Assembly: GCA_035582835.1 (NCBI GenBank)
Contig: JAYKAV010002375.1
Location: 806,001 to 870,000, forward strand
Source of the DNA: Phoebastria nigripes
Lineage: Eukaryota; Chordata; Aves; Procellariiformes; Diomedeidae
Direction of reading: 5' to 3'
Length of the DNA: 64,000 nt
Positions within the stretch are counted from its first letter, which is position 1; each line of letters opens with the position of its first letter. Below the pieces are notes generated by a model. It did not search any database. It was not told where the DNA came from and saw only the letters and a program-made list of their open reading frames with translations. The translations under genes and the position numbers were made by a program. This document shows positions 1 to 12,700 of the stretch, in pieces.

Positions 1-110
1 CTGCAATGTGGGAGTTTGAAGTTCAAGCCCCTGGTCTGAGTAATCTGCAACACAGATTAAATCATTTCTGAGGAGTCCCTTAGCCTCCAGGCTGTAGTGT
101 GAGGATATCC
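1..110 (+). mobile_element. Possible tRNA-SINE-like remnant at the window edge
   Basis: GTGGGAGTTTGAAGTTCAAG followed by CCCCTGGTCTGAGTAATCTG resembles the 'gggagacctgggttcaagcccctgctctgagtaat' block of old sauropsid tRNA-related repeats. The left end is cut by the window, so the element cannot be fully judged. Confidence 0.3.
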
Positions 111-1944
111 TATGTTCTTTTTCTTTCATCTTTCTTTTTTTTCCCCATCCTTCTTTTTTCTTTAAAAATATTTCATTTCAATGTAAAAATGGCAAACATC
201 GAGATCTCAAGAAAATCCTTTTTTGGCAAAACATGTTGATGACATACTCAAGTTCATTACCAGAATTCATTGGAATTTCAATGTAGCTAAGCTGCATAGT
301 GAGCTAAGTCATCTACTGACGTTTAAATGTATATTTCGTAAATATATATCCTAAACATGTATTTATGAGTGTTTTGCATCCAGTTTTGGCCTATGGAAAC
401 AATGACACATGGATTATTCTCAAACTGGATGTGTAATTAAAACCCAAACTTGATCTCATGGACTATGTAATATTGGTTGTATTATGAGAAAACCATTACA
501 AATAGGAAGTTACCTGCTGAGGCATCCATGCTTAATAATACTGAAAATTGTTCATTTCCAGTGGCTTAGCAACAAAATGTGGGAGAACATGCCACTAACA
601 CCCACTATCTAATGCCAAGCTGTCCACCAGCAGCAGAGACACGTGTAACGCGCACATGCAGATCTCTGCACTGACTCGGAGCCCAGAGCACATTGGAGAG
701 TCCATCCATTCAGAAATACAGGACTGTGACAGAAATGTAGAAAATTATCTCAGTCGTGATATAATGGGGGCCCTCCAACTTTTCTTAAAGCTGGTTTACT
801 TACCATGCCTAAAACTGGCAACACGTACAAATAGCTGCTATGTGGCTAATAGAATTTCATACTAATAAATGCATCACATTTGGAAAAGAGATCTGGCAAC
901 TATTGATCTATACTGATGTGANCAACAAGACGTTTTGTATTGCTCATGCAGGAAGATCAGCTATTCTGAACAGCAGCAGCTGCAGCAGGAATCTAGACAA
1001 AATAATTATTCAGAAACATTGATTTGTTTCAGAGTGAAGAGCTAATCAGAAAAAAAGTGCAACTAGCAAGTTACTGAAAATAAATAAAGAGCAAACAATG
1101 ACACAAATTTATCCTAAGCAGAGGTAGCTGACTGGCGACTGAGATCTTCAAGGAAATCTACAGAAACAGGTGGTTTGAAGATCCTTCTCATAAACAGCTG
1201 GTGACAAAATGATAATCAAGAATCTGATGTTTCTAACTGTACACATCCAACATCCAGATATTTTTCTATTTGGTCTGCTTTCAGTGATGTTTGCAATACC
1301 TTTTTCACTTGGTCTGAGTAAATGACTACAATGGAAAGACTGACTGCAAGCGGTATGAGTTTGGTGTCAAATCTCAAGCTTACATTCACACATCATCAGT
1401 TACAAACATCAGTATATTTGTCAAATAAAAAGACATTCTTGGGCTTCATGACACACTCCAGTTAACTCTCTATGAATACAAAATCAGTACTTAAATGGAT
1501 CATCTCAAAAGGCAATAAAATCTACAGGTAGCATTAGAAATAGAGATGATGGACAGCTTTTTACACGTGATAATTTACTCAAAATGTATATCAAACACAC
1601 AACACAATCTGTGCTACCACAATTTGTTAAACCAACCAGGAATTAGAAACTTTACTGAAAAGTATATTTTTCCAGGTCACCATTATCATTATTTATTCGA
1701 GCTACTGAAACCTCTGATGGCAACTATAAAATATGCTCATTTTTTTAGTATTTCAGAAATGTTATGTAAAGTGTCTATTAATACTATGTAACCATTTCAA
1801 TGGTGCAATATGATGGAAAAAAACAGTTAGCTGGAAGCTAGATAATGAGTATTTCATATCTTAAATAATTAAGAAAGCTCAGTAGTAGACAAACAAACAG
1901 CTTTTTGTTTCCAGTGCAGAACACTGAATATCTTGGTATTTTCA

Positions 1945-1945
<1 letters not shown>

Positions 1946-1979
<34 letters not shown>
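1946..1979 (+). repeat. 34-base poly(A) tract
   Basis: Uninterrupted A from 1946 to 1979. No AATAAA or recognisable transcript-like sequence sits just before it, and a C run (about 2003-2010) follows shortly after. Confidence 0.95.
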
Positions 1980-1984
<5 letters not shown>

Positions 1985-2775
1985 GAGTAGCACACAGTCC
2001 CTCCCCCCCCAAAAGTTATGTATTACTAAAAAAAGATGTTCTACGCATGATTCAGTAGACCCAGTTTGGGGCTTTTGGAAAGCAAATCTGGAAAGACAAG
2101 GCTAGCAAGTTGCTCCACTCTGTTCAGCCAGGACTAAAGTACAGTTTCAGCTTGCGGCNGCCCTCTTGCCCAAGAGCTCCTTTTTGTAGCCACCTCCTCA
2201 AGGCCAGACTGCAGCTCTACAGCGGGGTGTGGGACCCTGCCTGGGCTTCCCAGGCCCCAGATCTCCCGTGAGCTGTACAGGTGCCACCTCAGTGCCATGG
2301 TGGGACCCAAAGCTACATGCCAGCCCTCCTCCCCAGCCCCTTGGGGCCCTGCAGGGGAGATGCTGTTGCCACGTGGCGCAGCAGGGGGAAGGAGCTGGGC
2401 TGAGCCTGTCTTGGGGGGAGCAGAGCCCAGGGCCAACTGCCATGGACCCCAAAAAGGGGGTCACCACCTTACTCTTCCCCACCAGAAACCTGACAGAGAT
2501 CTTCCCAACTCTTCTCCCAGTGAGAAATGTGCTGCAGTTCATCANAAGCAATCCCCTATGCTTTTCTCTCCTGTCCAAATACTCCCACCCTCAATCCCCA
2601 AGTGAAGCTCTAGGTACAAAAGATGACCCACAACTGGCTACTGGCAGCTCTGATAGCTTTTATACCTTACCCTTTTATTAAACTTTTTTTCTTGCACCAT
2701 CACCTAGAGAAGTGCCCTTAGGTTTTTGAACCATTCTTCCAGACCTACTTTTGCTGGCACATAAATAATGTTTAT

Positions 2776-2822
2776 TTATGGGATAATTTTTATCCAATTT
2801 ATTATGGGATAATTTTTATCCC
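2776..2822 (+). repeat. 20-base direct repeat with perfect hairpin
   Basis: TTATGGGATAATTTTTATCC occurs at 2776-2795 and again, identical, at 2802-2821. The second copy includes the perfect inverted repeat GGGATAA-TTT-TTATCCC (2806-2822). No flanking transposon ends were recognised. Confidence 0.85.
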
Positions 2823-5800
2823 ATTTTTTCCCTCTGAGGTTATACCAATATGAACCTCTTTAAATCAAAGGGCCCATTCCTTCCTGAAATATTTTGTTGA
2901 CACAGTTGTCAATGTCACTTAAGTCAGAGAAAAATGGAAACAGAAAGTGTCATATATTTAAAATTCTGGGAGGTAAAAAAAACGCCAGCAACCTCTGGAT
3001 AAAATATGTGGGAAGGAAGAGCATTGGGTACTTCTTCAAAACATAATGAGATCCTACTGGAAAATTATGCTGACTGCTACACTCGCTTACAGTGATCCTA
3101 ATACACAGTAAAGACACCTGTTACTGTCCACCTCATGCTCATTTTTGGTGCAAGCTTCTCTACCATCTTAACATTGCCTGAAATGGCCCTCAGTTGCTCC
3201 ACAGCTTTGAACTTAGAAGGTGAACACTAAGGTGTATTTGAAAATCACAGCTCTGCTATACTCAGGGGGATGCATTTTCCACGTAGACCCTTTTTCTTCA
3301 TGACATAAAAGCCTGGCCATGCCACACAAAAGTAAAGATAAATAGATTACAAAATATTTTATATCACTGTTGCTCTAAAACACACGTCTCTACACATTCC
3401 CTGCTAACACGGCCAATACCTTCCTAATAATTTAATCAGTCCCCCAATTAATATTCATTTCCATTGCTGGGTTTTCCCATTTTGAGGCAGTGCTTACTTA
3501 TTTCCAGATACCACTGGATGCTTTAGATGCTTTCTTTTTCAGGTGTGAGGTCTGAAGAAAAGTATTGCAGAGTCAGTGATAATATCTTGCAGTCTGTTAA
3601 GAAGACATTTGACCTCTGAAAATACAATGGAGTTGAGATGTTGTCTGCCGCCCAGACACTCCCATAATGTACTTTGGAAAGGGCAGGTGGGACTTCAGGG
3701 ATGACATGATCACTTTTCTTCTGTGTACTGCAATAACCTTGACATACAAAAGACATTTTGCTGATAAACACAGACTAAGCTTTTCCCTGTGCAGACAGCA
3801 GAGCATGGTTATTCTCGGGAGGTGGACCAGACCCCAAATTCCAATACCCTTTAGGTCTAGATAAGACATGTCCTTAAGCAAAACCTACCAAAATCTGTCA
3901 CCATTGGGTGGGTGTTATTCAGCTTTTCCCACAACTTCTGAGTGCCAGCTCCCACATCTATTTCTGTCTTCTGTCAAAATCAGCACCACTGGGGAACAGA
4001 AAAGCAGTTTCTGCAGAGCTGGAGTGCTTTCTAAATGCACTTCCCAGGCATGCTTCACGAAAAGCTATCTAGAAGAAGCCAATTAAGTAAATAAAAATAG
4101 TATTGGGTCTAAGTTGAGTTAATCATAGCTTTCTCATTGACTTAAGGGAAGCAAGATCAGACTCCCACTTGCAATTATCATACTGAATACAAGTGGCATT
4201 TCACACCACCTTCGTTTTAACTCCTGTTTATTAGACATTGCTAAATGTCAATGAATAGAGTTTCAGCAGTGTTTTCTCTCATCAGGTAATGTCATCATTA
4301 GTACAAAATGATCCAACATCAAATGCACTCTGTTCTTTTAGCCTGATGCTTTGAAAGATCTTAGAAAATAGTCACTTGGAACAGCAAGGCAGAATACACA
4401 CAAGATTAAGGAAGGGCGGGGGGGCTTGGTATTACAGATTTTTCTTTTCTCTTTTCTTTCTCACAATTCTGTCTAAATGAAACTTCCTTTGGGAAGCTGG
4501 GTTTCCACTTTTTGCTAACCCTGTTTTCTGGCATGTCAGAGCAGCATACCACAAACGGTAACACAGATTAGGGCACTCTCACGTGTCCCAGCCAAGATCG
4601 AGGAGAACAATGACAATTTAAGACGGGGAGGAGGACAGACTGGGGGAAGGGGCTCTTTGGGGCTGTGACACACTCTGAATCAGCTGTAGGTTGAACTTAT
4701 CTGGAATGAGCTGTCCAAACAAGGTCAAAAGGCTTTGAAATTCAAGCCAAACTTTATTAAAATGAAAACTAGAAACTTAACTTTTAAAAGAGAGAAAAAT
4801 ACCGAGCAAGCATGGAAGGCAGAACAGTCCCACTTCCAGGGCACGACCCCATGGCCTTTCGAGAGGCTGTAACATAGAGCACACAGAGCACACAAATGAA
4901 GCCAGTATCACCGGTCAAAGGGGCACTTCAAAACCTGGTAGTAGGTTCTGGTAAAGACATTTCCTGACTTCAGATTTGTAGCTGGGTCTCCACCCCATCT
5001 TTTTCCAATCTGGAAGGGGTTTTGTTGCAACTTACATCCAAGTTATGGACATGTTCATATTTCTCAACCACTTCAGAAGGTCTCCTTTGTTGTTGTTCCT
5101 GCCCATACAGCAGTGATAAGGAAAAAATGTGGGGAAGAAAAAAAAAAAAAAAACAACACATTTTATTATCTGATTTCAGGTACACCATTAGTTTCCATAG
5201 GCAACCTTGCTTATGTACTTCAAACCACCTTCACAGGACTGTTTCTGGGAGAAGACTCTCTATGACTGCTAAGAATCTTATTTCTCAGCTAAGCCTTCCA
5301 GAGCAGTTTCTTCCTTTCCTTTTCACTTTTTCATNAAACTGATCCTTGCCCACTAGTGTCTGCTCTTGAGAAGACCCATACAGCTAGGGAAGCAGCAGCA
5401 CATTACCAAACAGTCACGTGAGGAAACTTGGACTTCACAGCACACTGCTTCTTGCTCAGGCAGTCACTCTGCTGGCAGCATTGCTTCCCAGATTCATGGG
5501 AATTCGTGGTACGGTCTGTGCCACGATGCAATCTCTTTCCCTATGAACCTTAACTCGCTTACCTCTGCATGTCACAGTTGCAACCATATTCCCAAACTAA
5601 TCACATATTCTAAGTAGAACAGGTAGGTGCAGTTATATAAAAAGGGCTAATACTTATTAAAGTACAATTTTTCTACCTCTATTTAGCTGTTGCCAAAATA
5701 AGTAATACACAGAAGTCTAATTTTTAGAAGACCTGAATGGACACAGTAAGCTTTAGTAAAACCAAAAGTTGATAAAATAACTGCAAATACAGTGTAATTC

Positions 5801-5939
5801 CACTGTGCTGAGGAAAACAAATAATCATAATGCCTGCTAAATTTTAAATAGCACTTGTTATCTATAGAACTCGGAGAGGTCAGTACCACAACACTGATAG
5901 CAGCTGTTACTTTGTCAGAAGCCCATTACCAGATGGCAG

Positions 5940-6070
5940 TAGGAAGGGAATGTGGCTTGCTCAGTGCCCTGTAGTAGGTTATTAGCAGAGCTGCAAATAG
6001 AAGCAGATCTGAAGTGTCCTAGTCGAAAACTGTACACACTTGGCTGCCCAGCAGCTCATAGAACTAGGAT
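5940..6070 (+). mobile_element. MIR/tRNA-SINE-like remnant
   Basis: The text TGTGGCTTGCTCAGTGCCCT, then GGTTATTAGCAGAGCTGCAA and ATAGAAGCAGATCTG, then TCCTAGTC, parallels the MIR-type core, where 'gcccaaggtcacacag', 'gtggcagagctgggaatagaacccag' and 'actcccagtc' occur in the same order. The match is by eye against remembered consensus and no internal RNA polymerase III promoter is intact. Confidence 0.5.
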
Positions 6071-6254
6071 TCGTAATTCTGGTTTATCCTTTAATAAACA
6101 GAAGCTTTATCCCAGGATTACCAAGCACTATGATAGTAATTAAGAGAGGGTTTCTCTAAAGGACAAATGTGAATTAGGCACCTGTTAGTTTGCAATAGAT
6201 GCTAAATGCCCGATTGCTTTCTTTGCCTTTGCAAATCTCTTCCGATCCCACAAG

Positions 6255-6345
6255 CGATGAGATTAACGGTGCTATTTTTCAGCTGGGAAACAGACTACAA
6301 AGCAGAACATGCCCAAAGTCAGCGAGTTCCTGACCTTTACCTGGG
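6255..6345 (+). mobile_element. MIR-like remnant, weak
   Basis: The stretch TTTTTCAGCTGGGAAACAGA followed by CAAAGCAGAACATGCCCAAA and GTCAGCGAG resembles the conserved 'ttacagatgggaaactgaggcacagag ... gcccaaggtcacac' part of MIR-class SINEs. It lies about 200 bases after a stronger MIR-like piece in the same orientation, so both could come from nearby or nested insertions. Confidence 0.35.
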
Positions 6346-7019
6346 GAGGAATCACAGGACCAAGAACAGCATCCGCTGCTTTACAGTTAGACAACACCTT
6401 GCTTCATTAATTTCATGTACTTTTTCCAATTCATTAACTAAAAGCGAGTCATTACCAAGAATGGAAAATAAATAACTTGCACTGCTACTTTTCTGGTTCT
6501 AATAGCAGTCCTTTCCCAAAAGACAAAGCATGATGAGCTGAAAATTATACGCAGAGATAATATGCCAAGAGTCCAGGGCTGGGCCAGGTTATAAAGAGGG
6601 TACAGCACCATGGAAGCTCTTAACAGTTTAGCATAATGCCACTTTTTAGTACCAACTGCTGTAAAGATAATAATCTGACAAGATGACAAATTCTGTTGAA
6701 ATGAAGATATTATAAAAGGGAGCTCTTAAGCAGCACGATTAAGACATCTAATGTGAACCTAATATATGTACCCGCACAAACAGGCGTATACATTGTCCAA
6801 AATCTTCAGTTTGTGTAAATATCTGAAGATAAAAGCCAAGTAATGCCAGATGGAAACATGGCCCACAGTGTGGATTTGCAAAGCTGCCGTATTATCATCC
6901 CACCTTACTCCTCCTCGAAACAAAGCAAAGCTCTCCCAGTTGCAGGCCACTCTAGTAATGGTCCCTCGTGTCATTTTGACAACCTTGAAAGATGCGGTAG
7001 TGGTTTCTATTAATCCGTT

Positions 7020-7688
7020 TTGATGATATGCATTGTACCAGCTGCCACAGGTCTACTCCTTCAGTTGCCTCTTGACTCTGCCCCAGATGCTCACCTCCTG
7101 TGTCCTCTTGCCTGCTCCCCAAAAAGCCCTGCGCCAGGTCCCCAGGAAACTCCTGCAGCCAGTCAGTGGGTCACCACAAGGTCCTTTGTGTACCATGCAG
7201 GAGTGCAGAGGTCAGGTTCTCACCCCCAGGTATTTCACCACTCTGGAGTCCAGCTCACCCTTACTCAAGGGATTAAAGGTAGCCTGATTTACACCCTCGA
7301 GCTCTGGACAAAATCTCTACTCTTTCAACCTCAGAAATCTAAAACCAGTGAAACAAGAAAACAATTGGTACTCATGATCAAAAACAGTCATATATTAAGC
7401 ACTTTCCGGTCAGCAGATGGCAAACTGTACCGCGGTAGGATCTCCTTATCCCAGTGGATAACTACAGGCAGGTTAACACTGTCACATGAGACACAAGAGC
7501 TCTGCTTTGCTGCCTGGCGGAGCAGTGCTTATAAACCAAGGGAGGAGATATTTCTCCGTGGTACTGACTGGCTTTCAGTCAGGAGTACTGCACTTACAAT
7601 CTGGGTGCTTTGCCTAAAGAAAGACAAATTAAAGACTTCAGGTAGAGAAACTGGTACCTGGAAAACGCCCAGCAATGTCAAGGACTGA
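7020..7688 (+). other. Longest open frame in the window (222 codons), probably non-coding
   Basis: Open from an ATG at 7020 to a stop at 7686-7688. The start lies in Pro/Leu/Ala-rich low-information sequence (ATGLLLQLPLDSAPDAHLL) and the rest is a mixed composition without a domain, signal peptide or transmembrane pattern that I recognise. A second frame (7033-7287) is open over the same bases. No clear promoter, Kozak context or poly(A) signal was seen, so chance is the default reading. Confidence 0.2.
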
Positions 7689-9339
7689 TGATTTTCAGCA
7701 GAGGAGAAAGACTGAGAGGAGACATTAACATTTTACTAATGGACAAAAAGATGCTTTAAAGATGACCAGGATAAAAAATTTTCTCATTAGCACTGAAGAC
7801 AGAGCAAGCAGTAACAAGCTTAAACTGCAGTTGTGAAAATTTAGGTTAAACAAGAGAAAAAATTTTATAACCGTTAGAATAAGGAGCTAAGGGAGGTTAT
7901 GAAACCAGGAAGCATGAAGGTACTTAAAGCTAAATAAATACGCGTATATTAGACAGAATTTATTGCCACTCTGCTCGGATTTTACTGCCCTGCAATACAC
8001 TGGCAAAATAGGATTGAATCTCATTTGTAAATGAACTGAGGCCTTCTTACATAAAAATAAGTATATCTATCCATGGACTCTAGTTGTAGTGGTTATTCCC
8101 GTGACTGTTTTCACAGAAATAATGGAGGTTTTACTGGCATTGACTTCACATTGTACCTCCCAGAAAGAGGAGCTTGCTAGGGACACTATTGGCAGTTTCA
8201 GAATCCAGAAATCTAGTTTGCCTTCGGACACCTCCAGCGCGCTCGTCCTCCCAAGGTGGGCAGGAGTCTGCAGCCCACTGTCAGCAGTGTCAGCAGAACA
8301 GACCAGGAACTGATCGGAAAGAGTTAGTGAGTGCAAACGCACACAAAAAAAGGAGATTGCACCTTTGAAACAAGGAGTAAGGGGACGTATTACCAAAACA
8401 CAGAGAGCAGGAGGTCCTGCTGCCTTCCACAATTGTCAGCATTTTAAAATTTTGAGTGTTGCTGGGGGTAGTTACCCAGCTAAACCTGAAGATCGTAAGG
8501 GGCTTTCCCTATAGCATCTAGTCTCTTCCAAGGCATCTAGAAATAGGCAAATCCCAAATCTGAGAGGACATACTAGATTTCATGTCGAATTTTGCAAACC
8601 AATGAGGTTAACAATATAAGCCCACAGACCTTTGGGTATTTGTTCATCATCAGAATTAATATAATGTAAAAAGGAACCACTAATAGCTATGGGAATGCCA
8701 TTGCATCTGGTTCCACTTTTCAGTGCTCTTCCCTCCATTCTTGACTTCTTTATTCCTTTTTTATAGTTTTGACTTTGCAGACAGTGGGTCATTTGGTAAA
8801 AAGTAAGAACGCTAAACCCAGCCTTGCCAAGGTCCAAACCAATTTGAACATGATGTTGCTGGCATTCATCTTTTCACGAGGCTAGAGATGTAGGATCAGG
8901 CCTTCAGCATCCCTTCCTGCCACACCGCCTGATGGTCTGACCACTCTACACCCCCAGGAAACCGAGTAATATCATTAGCACCTTTCACAAGCAAGAATCA
9001 GAAACATAAAGACGAAGGATGACATTTTCAAAACCCTAGCTAAAAGCAAGAGCTTTAGTCTCACCAAGAATCAATACAGAAATCGCCTTATCACATGTAG
9101 AAAGATTTTAACCTCCCCTAGAGAATTCTGCAGGTGGTGGAAAGTAACAGGGATCAAGCAGACAATTCTCTGTCCAGCTCTGTAGGTTTTTGGGTTAATT
9201 TTTGTTGAACCCTGTTATACGCTACAAAATACTCGCCCAACATTCGCATCACTTTTGCCCTGACAAACTCTTTTCCAGCTGGACAGTTGATAATTGAAAC
9301 TCACTGAGGATAATAGAGGGGAAGGTGCATCTCAGTCAT

Positions 9340-9788
9340 GACAATCTCCTGGGGTTTGATCCCTGCCAACAAATGCACCTTAAAATGCAGCATTGTTCCA
9401 GGCAGGAATTGGGACTGTTTGGTCAAAGAAGAAACAGCTGAAGGGAGCTGTAATGGCAGTGTTCAAATACGCAAAGAACAACTGCAGCAAACAGGAGGAC
9501 GATTGGTTCTCCAAGTCCAGAGCTCCTCAGGGTTAAGAAGCAATGAGATTACATCACAACAAGGCAGGTTTAGGGTAGTGATTATAAAAAATAACTTCCT
9601 AATCATGAAAATAGTAAATCACCGGAATAGATTTAGCTGAAGTGACTGTGGAGACTGCCTCCCTCAGCAGACTTTCTAAAGAAAAATTAACTAAATATTT
9701 TTTTATGTAGTTCAGGTCAGACTTAATCAGACCTTGGCATAGGAGAAAGGACTAGATAATCTTTTCAGGTTCCTTTCCTAATACTAGC
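9340..9788 (+). mobile_element. CR1 LINE, 3' segment, ancient
   Basis: Plus-strand sequence follows the CR1 3' region: GGTTCTCCAAGTCCAGAGCT near 9502, AAGGCAGGTTTAGGGTAGTG near 9561, a block reading AAATAACTTCCTAATCATGA near 9588, then CACCGGAATAGATTTAGCTG near 9620. It ends with GGACTAGATAATCTTTTCAG near 9748 and GGTTCCTTTCCTA, the counterpart of the CR1 end GGTCCCTTCCAACC. The 100-codon frame at 9338-9640 is a by-product of this element. The left boundary is a guess; divergence is high. Confidence 0.75.
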
Positions 9789-12700
9789 CATGCTTTTTTT
9801 TAAAAGCTGTTGGACTGCAGTTCTTGCTATCAAGCACAACAAAGATGATTTATAACCCTTGTGTATCCATCATCACACCCACAAAGAAACCAGTGAACCA
9901 ACAACCAACCCATGAACAAAACAAGGCGCTGTATCAGCAACACACACAAACACAGCAGCCCAGCTTGGCTGGCAGTGTGTCTGGAGGAAAGCTACTGCTT
10001 ATGCTGACCAGTGCTCCTTGAGTTATCTTGTGGATTAAGATGCACCTGTATATGCTGTTCCTTTTGTGCTGGGTTCAAACGAGCAAATTACTGGCAAGGC
10101 AACTAGCAGTAATAAGTGAACTTATGCCACTGTCCTTCACAGCCACATTAGTGCATCTGTGATGATTTGTTTCCTACCTTACGTGCCTTCCTTGCTCATC
10201 TTCATTAGGGAAGTGCTTGATGGTGGGTCATTAAAACGTATTACTTTGATGCATGCTGCAAAGAGATGCCAAACAGCTGTGCGCTCTTTCTAAATGAGTA
10301 GCCTGTTAGCTACATCCATCTTCCCNGGAGACTGCTGCTCCAGCAAGGCTGGAAGACCTTCTTCAAGGTGATACTAAAATTATTGCAAGTTTTCAAGGGG
10401 AGGGAGAGGCAATGCTATTCCTAGCTTTCTCAGTCCCTAGTCATCATATCCTTTGTATCGTGTCCTTCTGCCTCCCTGCTGCTGCTGCTGGCATTGCCAC
10501 TTTCCCACATCCAGCTGTTACTGCTCGTGACCCTCAGCAGGCTCCATACACATCCTTGTCAATCAGCATTAGGGAAGCACACTAAAAAGCCAGCAGGATA
10601 AAAGCCCATCATTAGGACTTAGGACTAAGTGTGATAACTGAAGAGGAAGCTTTACTAGCTAGAGTGTGGGAAGTCAGTAAGACAGGACTGCAGGCAGTCT
10701 GAGGAAGATGTTTTGGAGTTTTGCTTCTTTAATTGATGCTCTATCTGTGGTTTCCACTGTCTCCTGGAAAAATGGTGGAAATGGGGGTGGGTAAGGCTTG
10801 AAATCAACACCAAGCAGTGAGTTATTGCTGGTATGACCCTTGGGGATAGTTATTCTCCCCTGTACTCAGCAGAGCCAAAACCTCTGCTGTAAGTGTGTCT
10901 GGTAGTGCTTTCCCTGGGGTTGCTCCTGCTCTTGGGAAAGTGCAGTGCCTTGGCTGGGAGCACACTGGAGCTCCCTGGGGATTTGGAAAGGGCAGAACAC
11001 TGTATGGTGGATGTGTGTAATGACAGTAAAAACTGAGAGATGCTTTTACTGCTTAGGTGAACTAAGGTACCCAAGTGCTTCAGAGCTGATTAATATGCAT
11101 GTGTGAGTAGCACCAGGTATATTATCTGAGGGTAAATGAGGCCAGCACAAGTTCAGTGCAGTGATTAAATCTCTTTTTGGATCTAACCCAAAATATGTAT
11201 AGGACAAATCAATTTTCTCCATCTCTAAGCATTCATTTGCCATTCAGCTGTTAAAAGAATTTTTATCAGAGGGATGACATAGATGGAAGAAACGTGTTTT
11301 TTTCCTAACATGCCATTAATTTTCTTTTGATCTGTGATTCTCCATCAATTTCATATGTATAAACCCTATCTTATCTGGTGGGAAATGGGGACCATATTTC
11401 CTGGGGAGCAGGCTCTCTTCTCTTCTACAAAATCACTGTTCTTTCAGGGGTAATGTAATTGATAGAACTCATAATTCCCCAACATTTCTATCAATTTCTT
11501 TTTTTTTTAATTGAAGAACTTGAGATCCAGTTTCAGACCTGCCTACAGACTTTTATACATCATATTCCTGGTAAGTGAGAGGCTGTTTAGTAATATGAAA
11601 CCAACTGGATTTTCATTTTTGGTATTACATCCGTATATAATGGAATTAAATCTTGAAGCAATCAGTGAATTTGTTCAGAACTGAGTATTGGAAAAGGAGG
11701 GGGTTTTCTAGATATTGCTTTCATCTTTGACATTACCATATTTTCAGTCTCATTAATGCTGCTCAGAAAAGGCAGAAAAAGAACTGATAGCTAGAAATAA
11801 AAGCCAGAAAACTTCAAATTAGAAAGAGGGCAAAACTTTGGAAACATTTTCAATAAAGGTGACTACCAATTAGAAAGAAATCACTGGAGAAATCGGCAAA
11901 ATCACTAAAACAAATAATTTCCAGACAGTCCTGAATGCCTCTCTGGAGGGTGAAAGTTAGCTAAACGTATGTTATTTAGCTCGACTCAGACCTCTACTAG
12001 ACAAAATTTTGCCCCATGTTACTCAGGAGATCAGATTAGGTGAAAAACATTGTAAGGCCAGAATATATTATTATTACCATTTGCAGATCACAGCTGCTTT
12101 TCATTTAAGAAAAAGGAAAATTCAGCAACCAGAAGCTAGATCTTGGGGCTGCATTGGAGTGTGTGGTGGGGTGTGTGTATAAGCCAGGCAAATATAATTC
12201 CTGTTTATATTATCTGTCTCTTCGTTTGAAAAGAAACTTGCTTCTTAAATACCTACACATGCATTTGCTGTTCCTGCTTATTCCTCGACTTTATTCTTTC
12301 TCTAGCTTTGTTTTGCTCTAGTTCTGACAATATCTGTCATGTCTAAATGAAATGCATCTTCTGTTTATTGTTACAATTCTCATCTGTTGAGACAGTTCCA
12401 GCAGCAGCGTGTCAAAAAACATGCCCCTTGGATATTCAATNATCCTCTTTCCTGGGGTCTTCAAATGCTGTATAACGAGCTGTCCAGGAAATGCCAGTGT
12501 TCATAGGAACTGCACTTTTTTTTTTTTTAATATGATTCTTTACAGATTTTGCATGAATAGTTCACGAACAAGAAGTAATAGGATTAGTGCAAAGCTTCCT
12601 GTAATTGAACCAATAAGAATTATAGATCACTTCGCTATACAGCTAAAAGATTATCTTCTCCCATGCATTTAGAAAGGGCTGTATTTACTCCTTGTCTCTG

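Larger units (their letters stand above)
111..5939. other. Gene-free stretch
   Basis: AT-rich, with a GC-richer island at about 2140-2580 where frames on both strands are open (up to 150 codons) but unrecognisable. It also holds the poly(A) tract at 1946, the hairpin repeat at 2776, a short G run near 4418 and a 16-base A run at 5138-5153. I see no gene. Confidence 0.6.

Noticed and set aside
4749..5188. Minus-strand transcript end suggested by AATAAA (TTTATT on plus at 4753-4758) below a 72-codon frame
   Set aside because: The frame includes a translated A/T homopolymer (FFFFF) and matches nothing recognised; one hexamer in AT-rich DNA is expected by chance.
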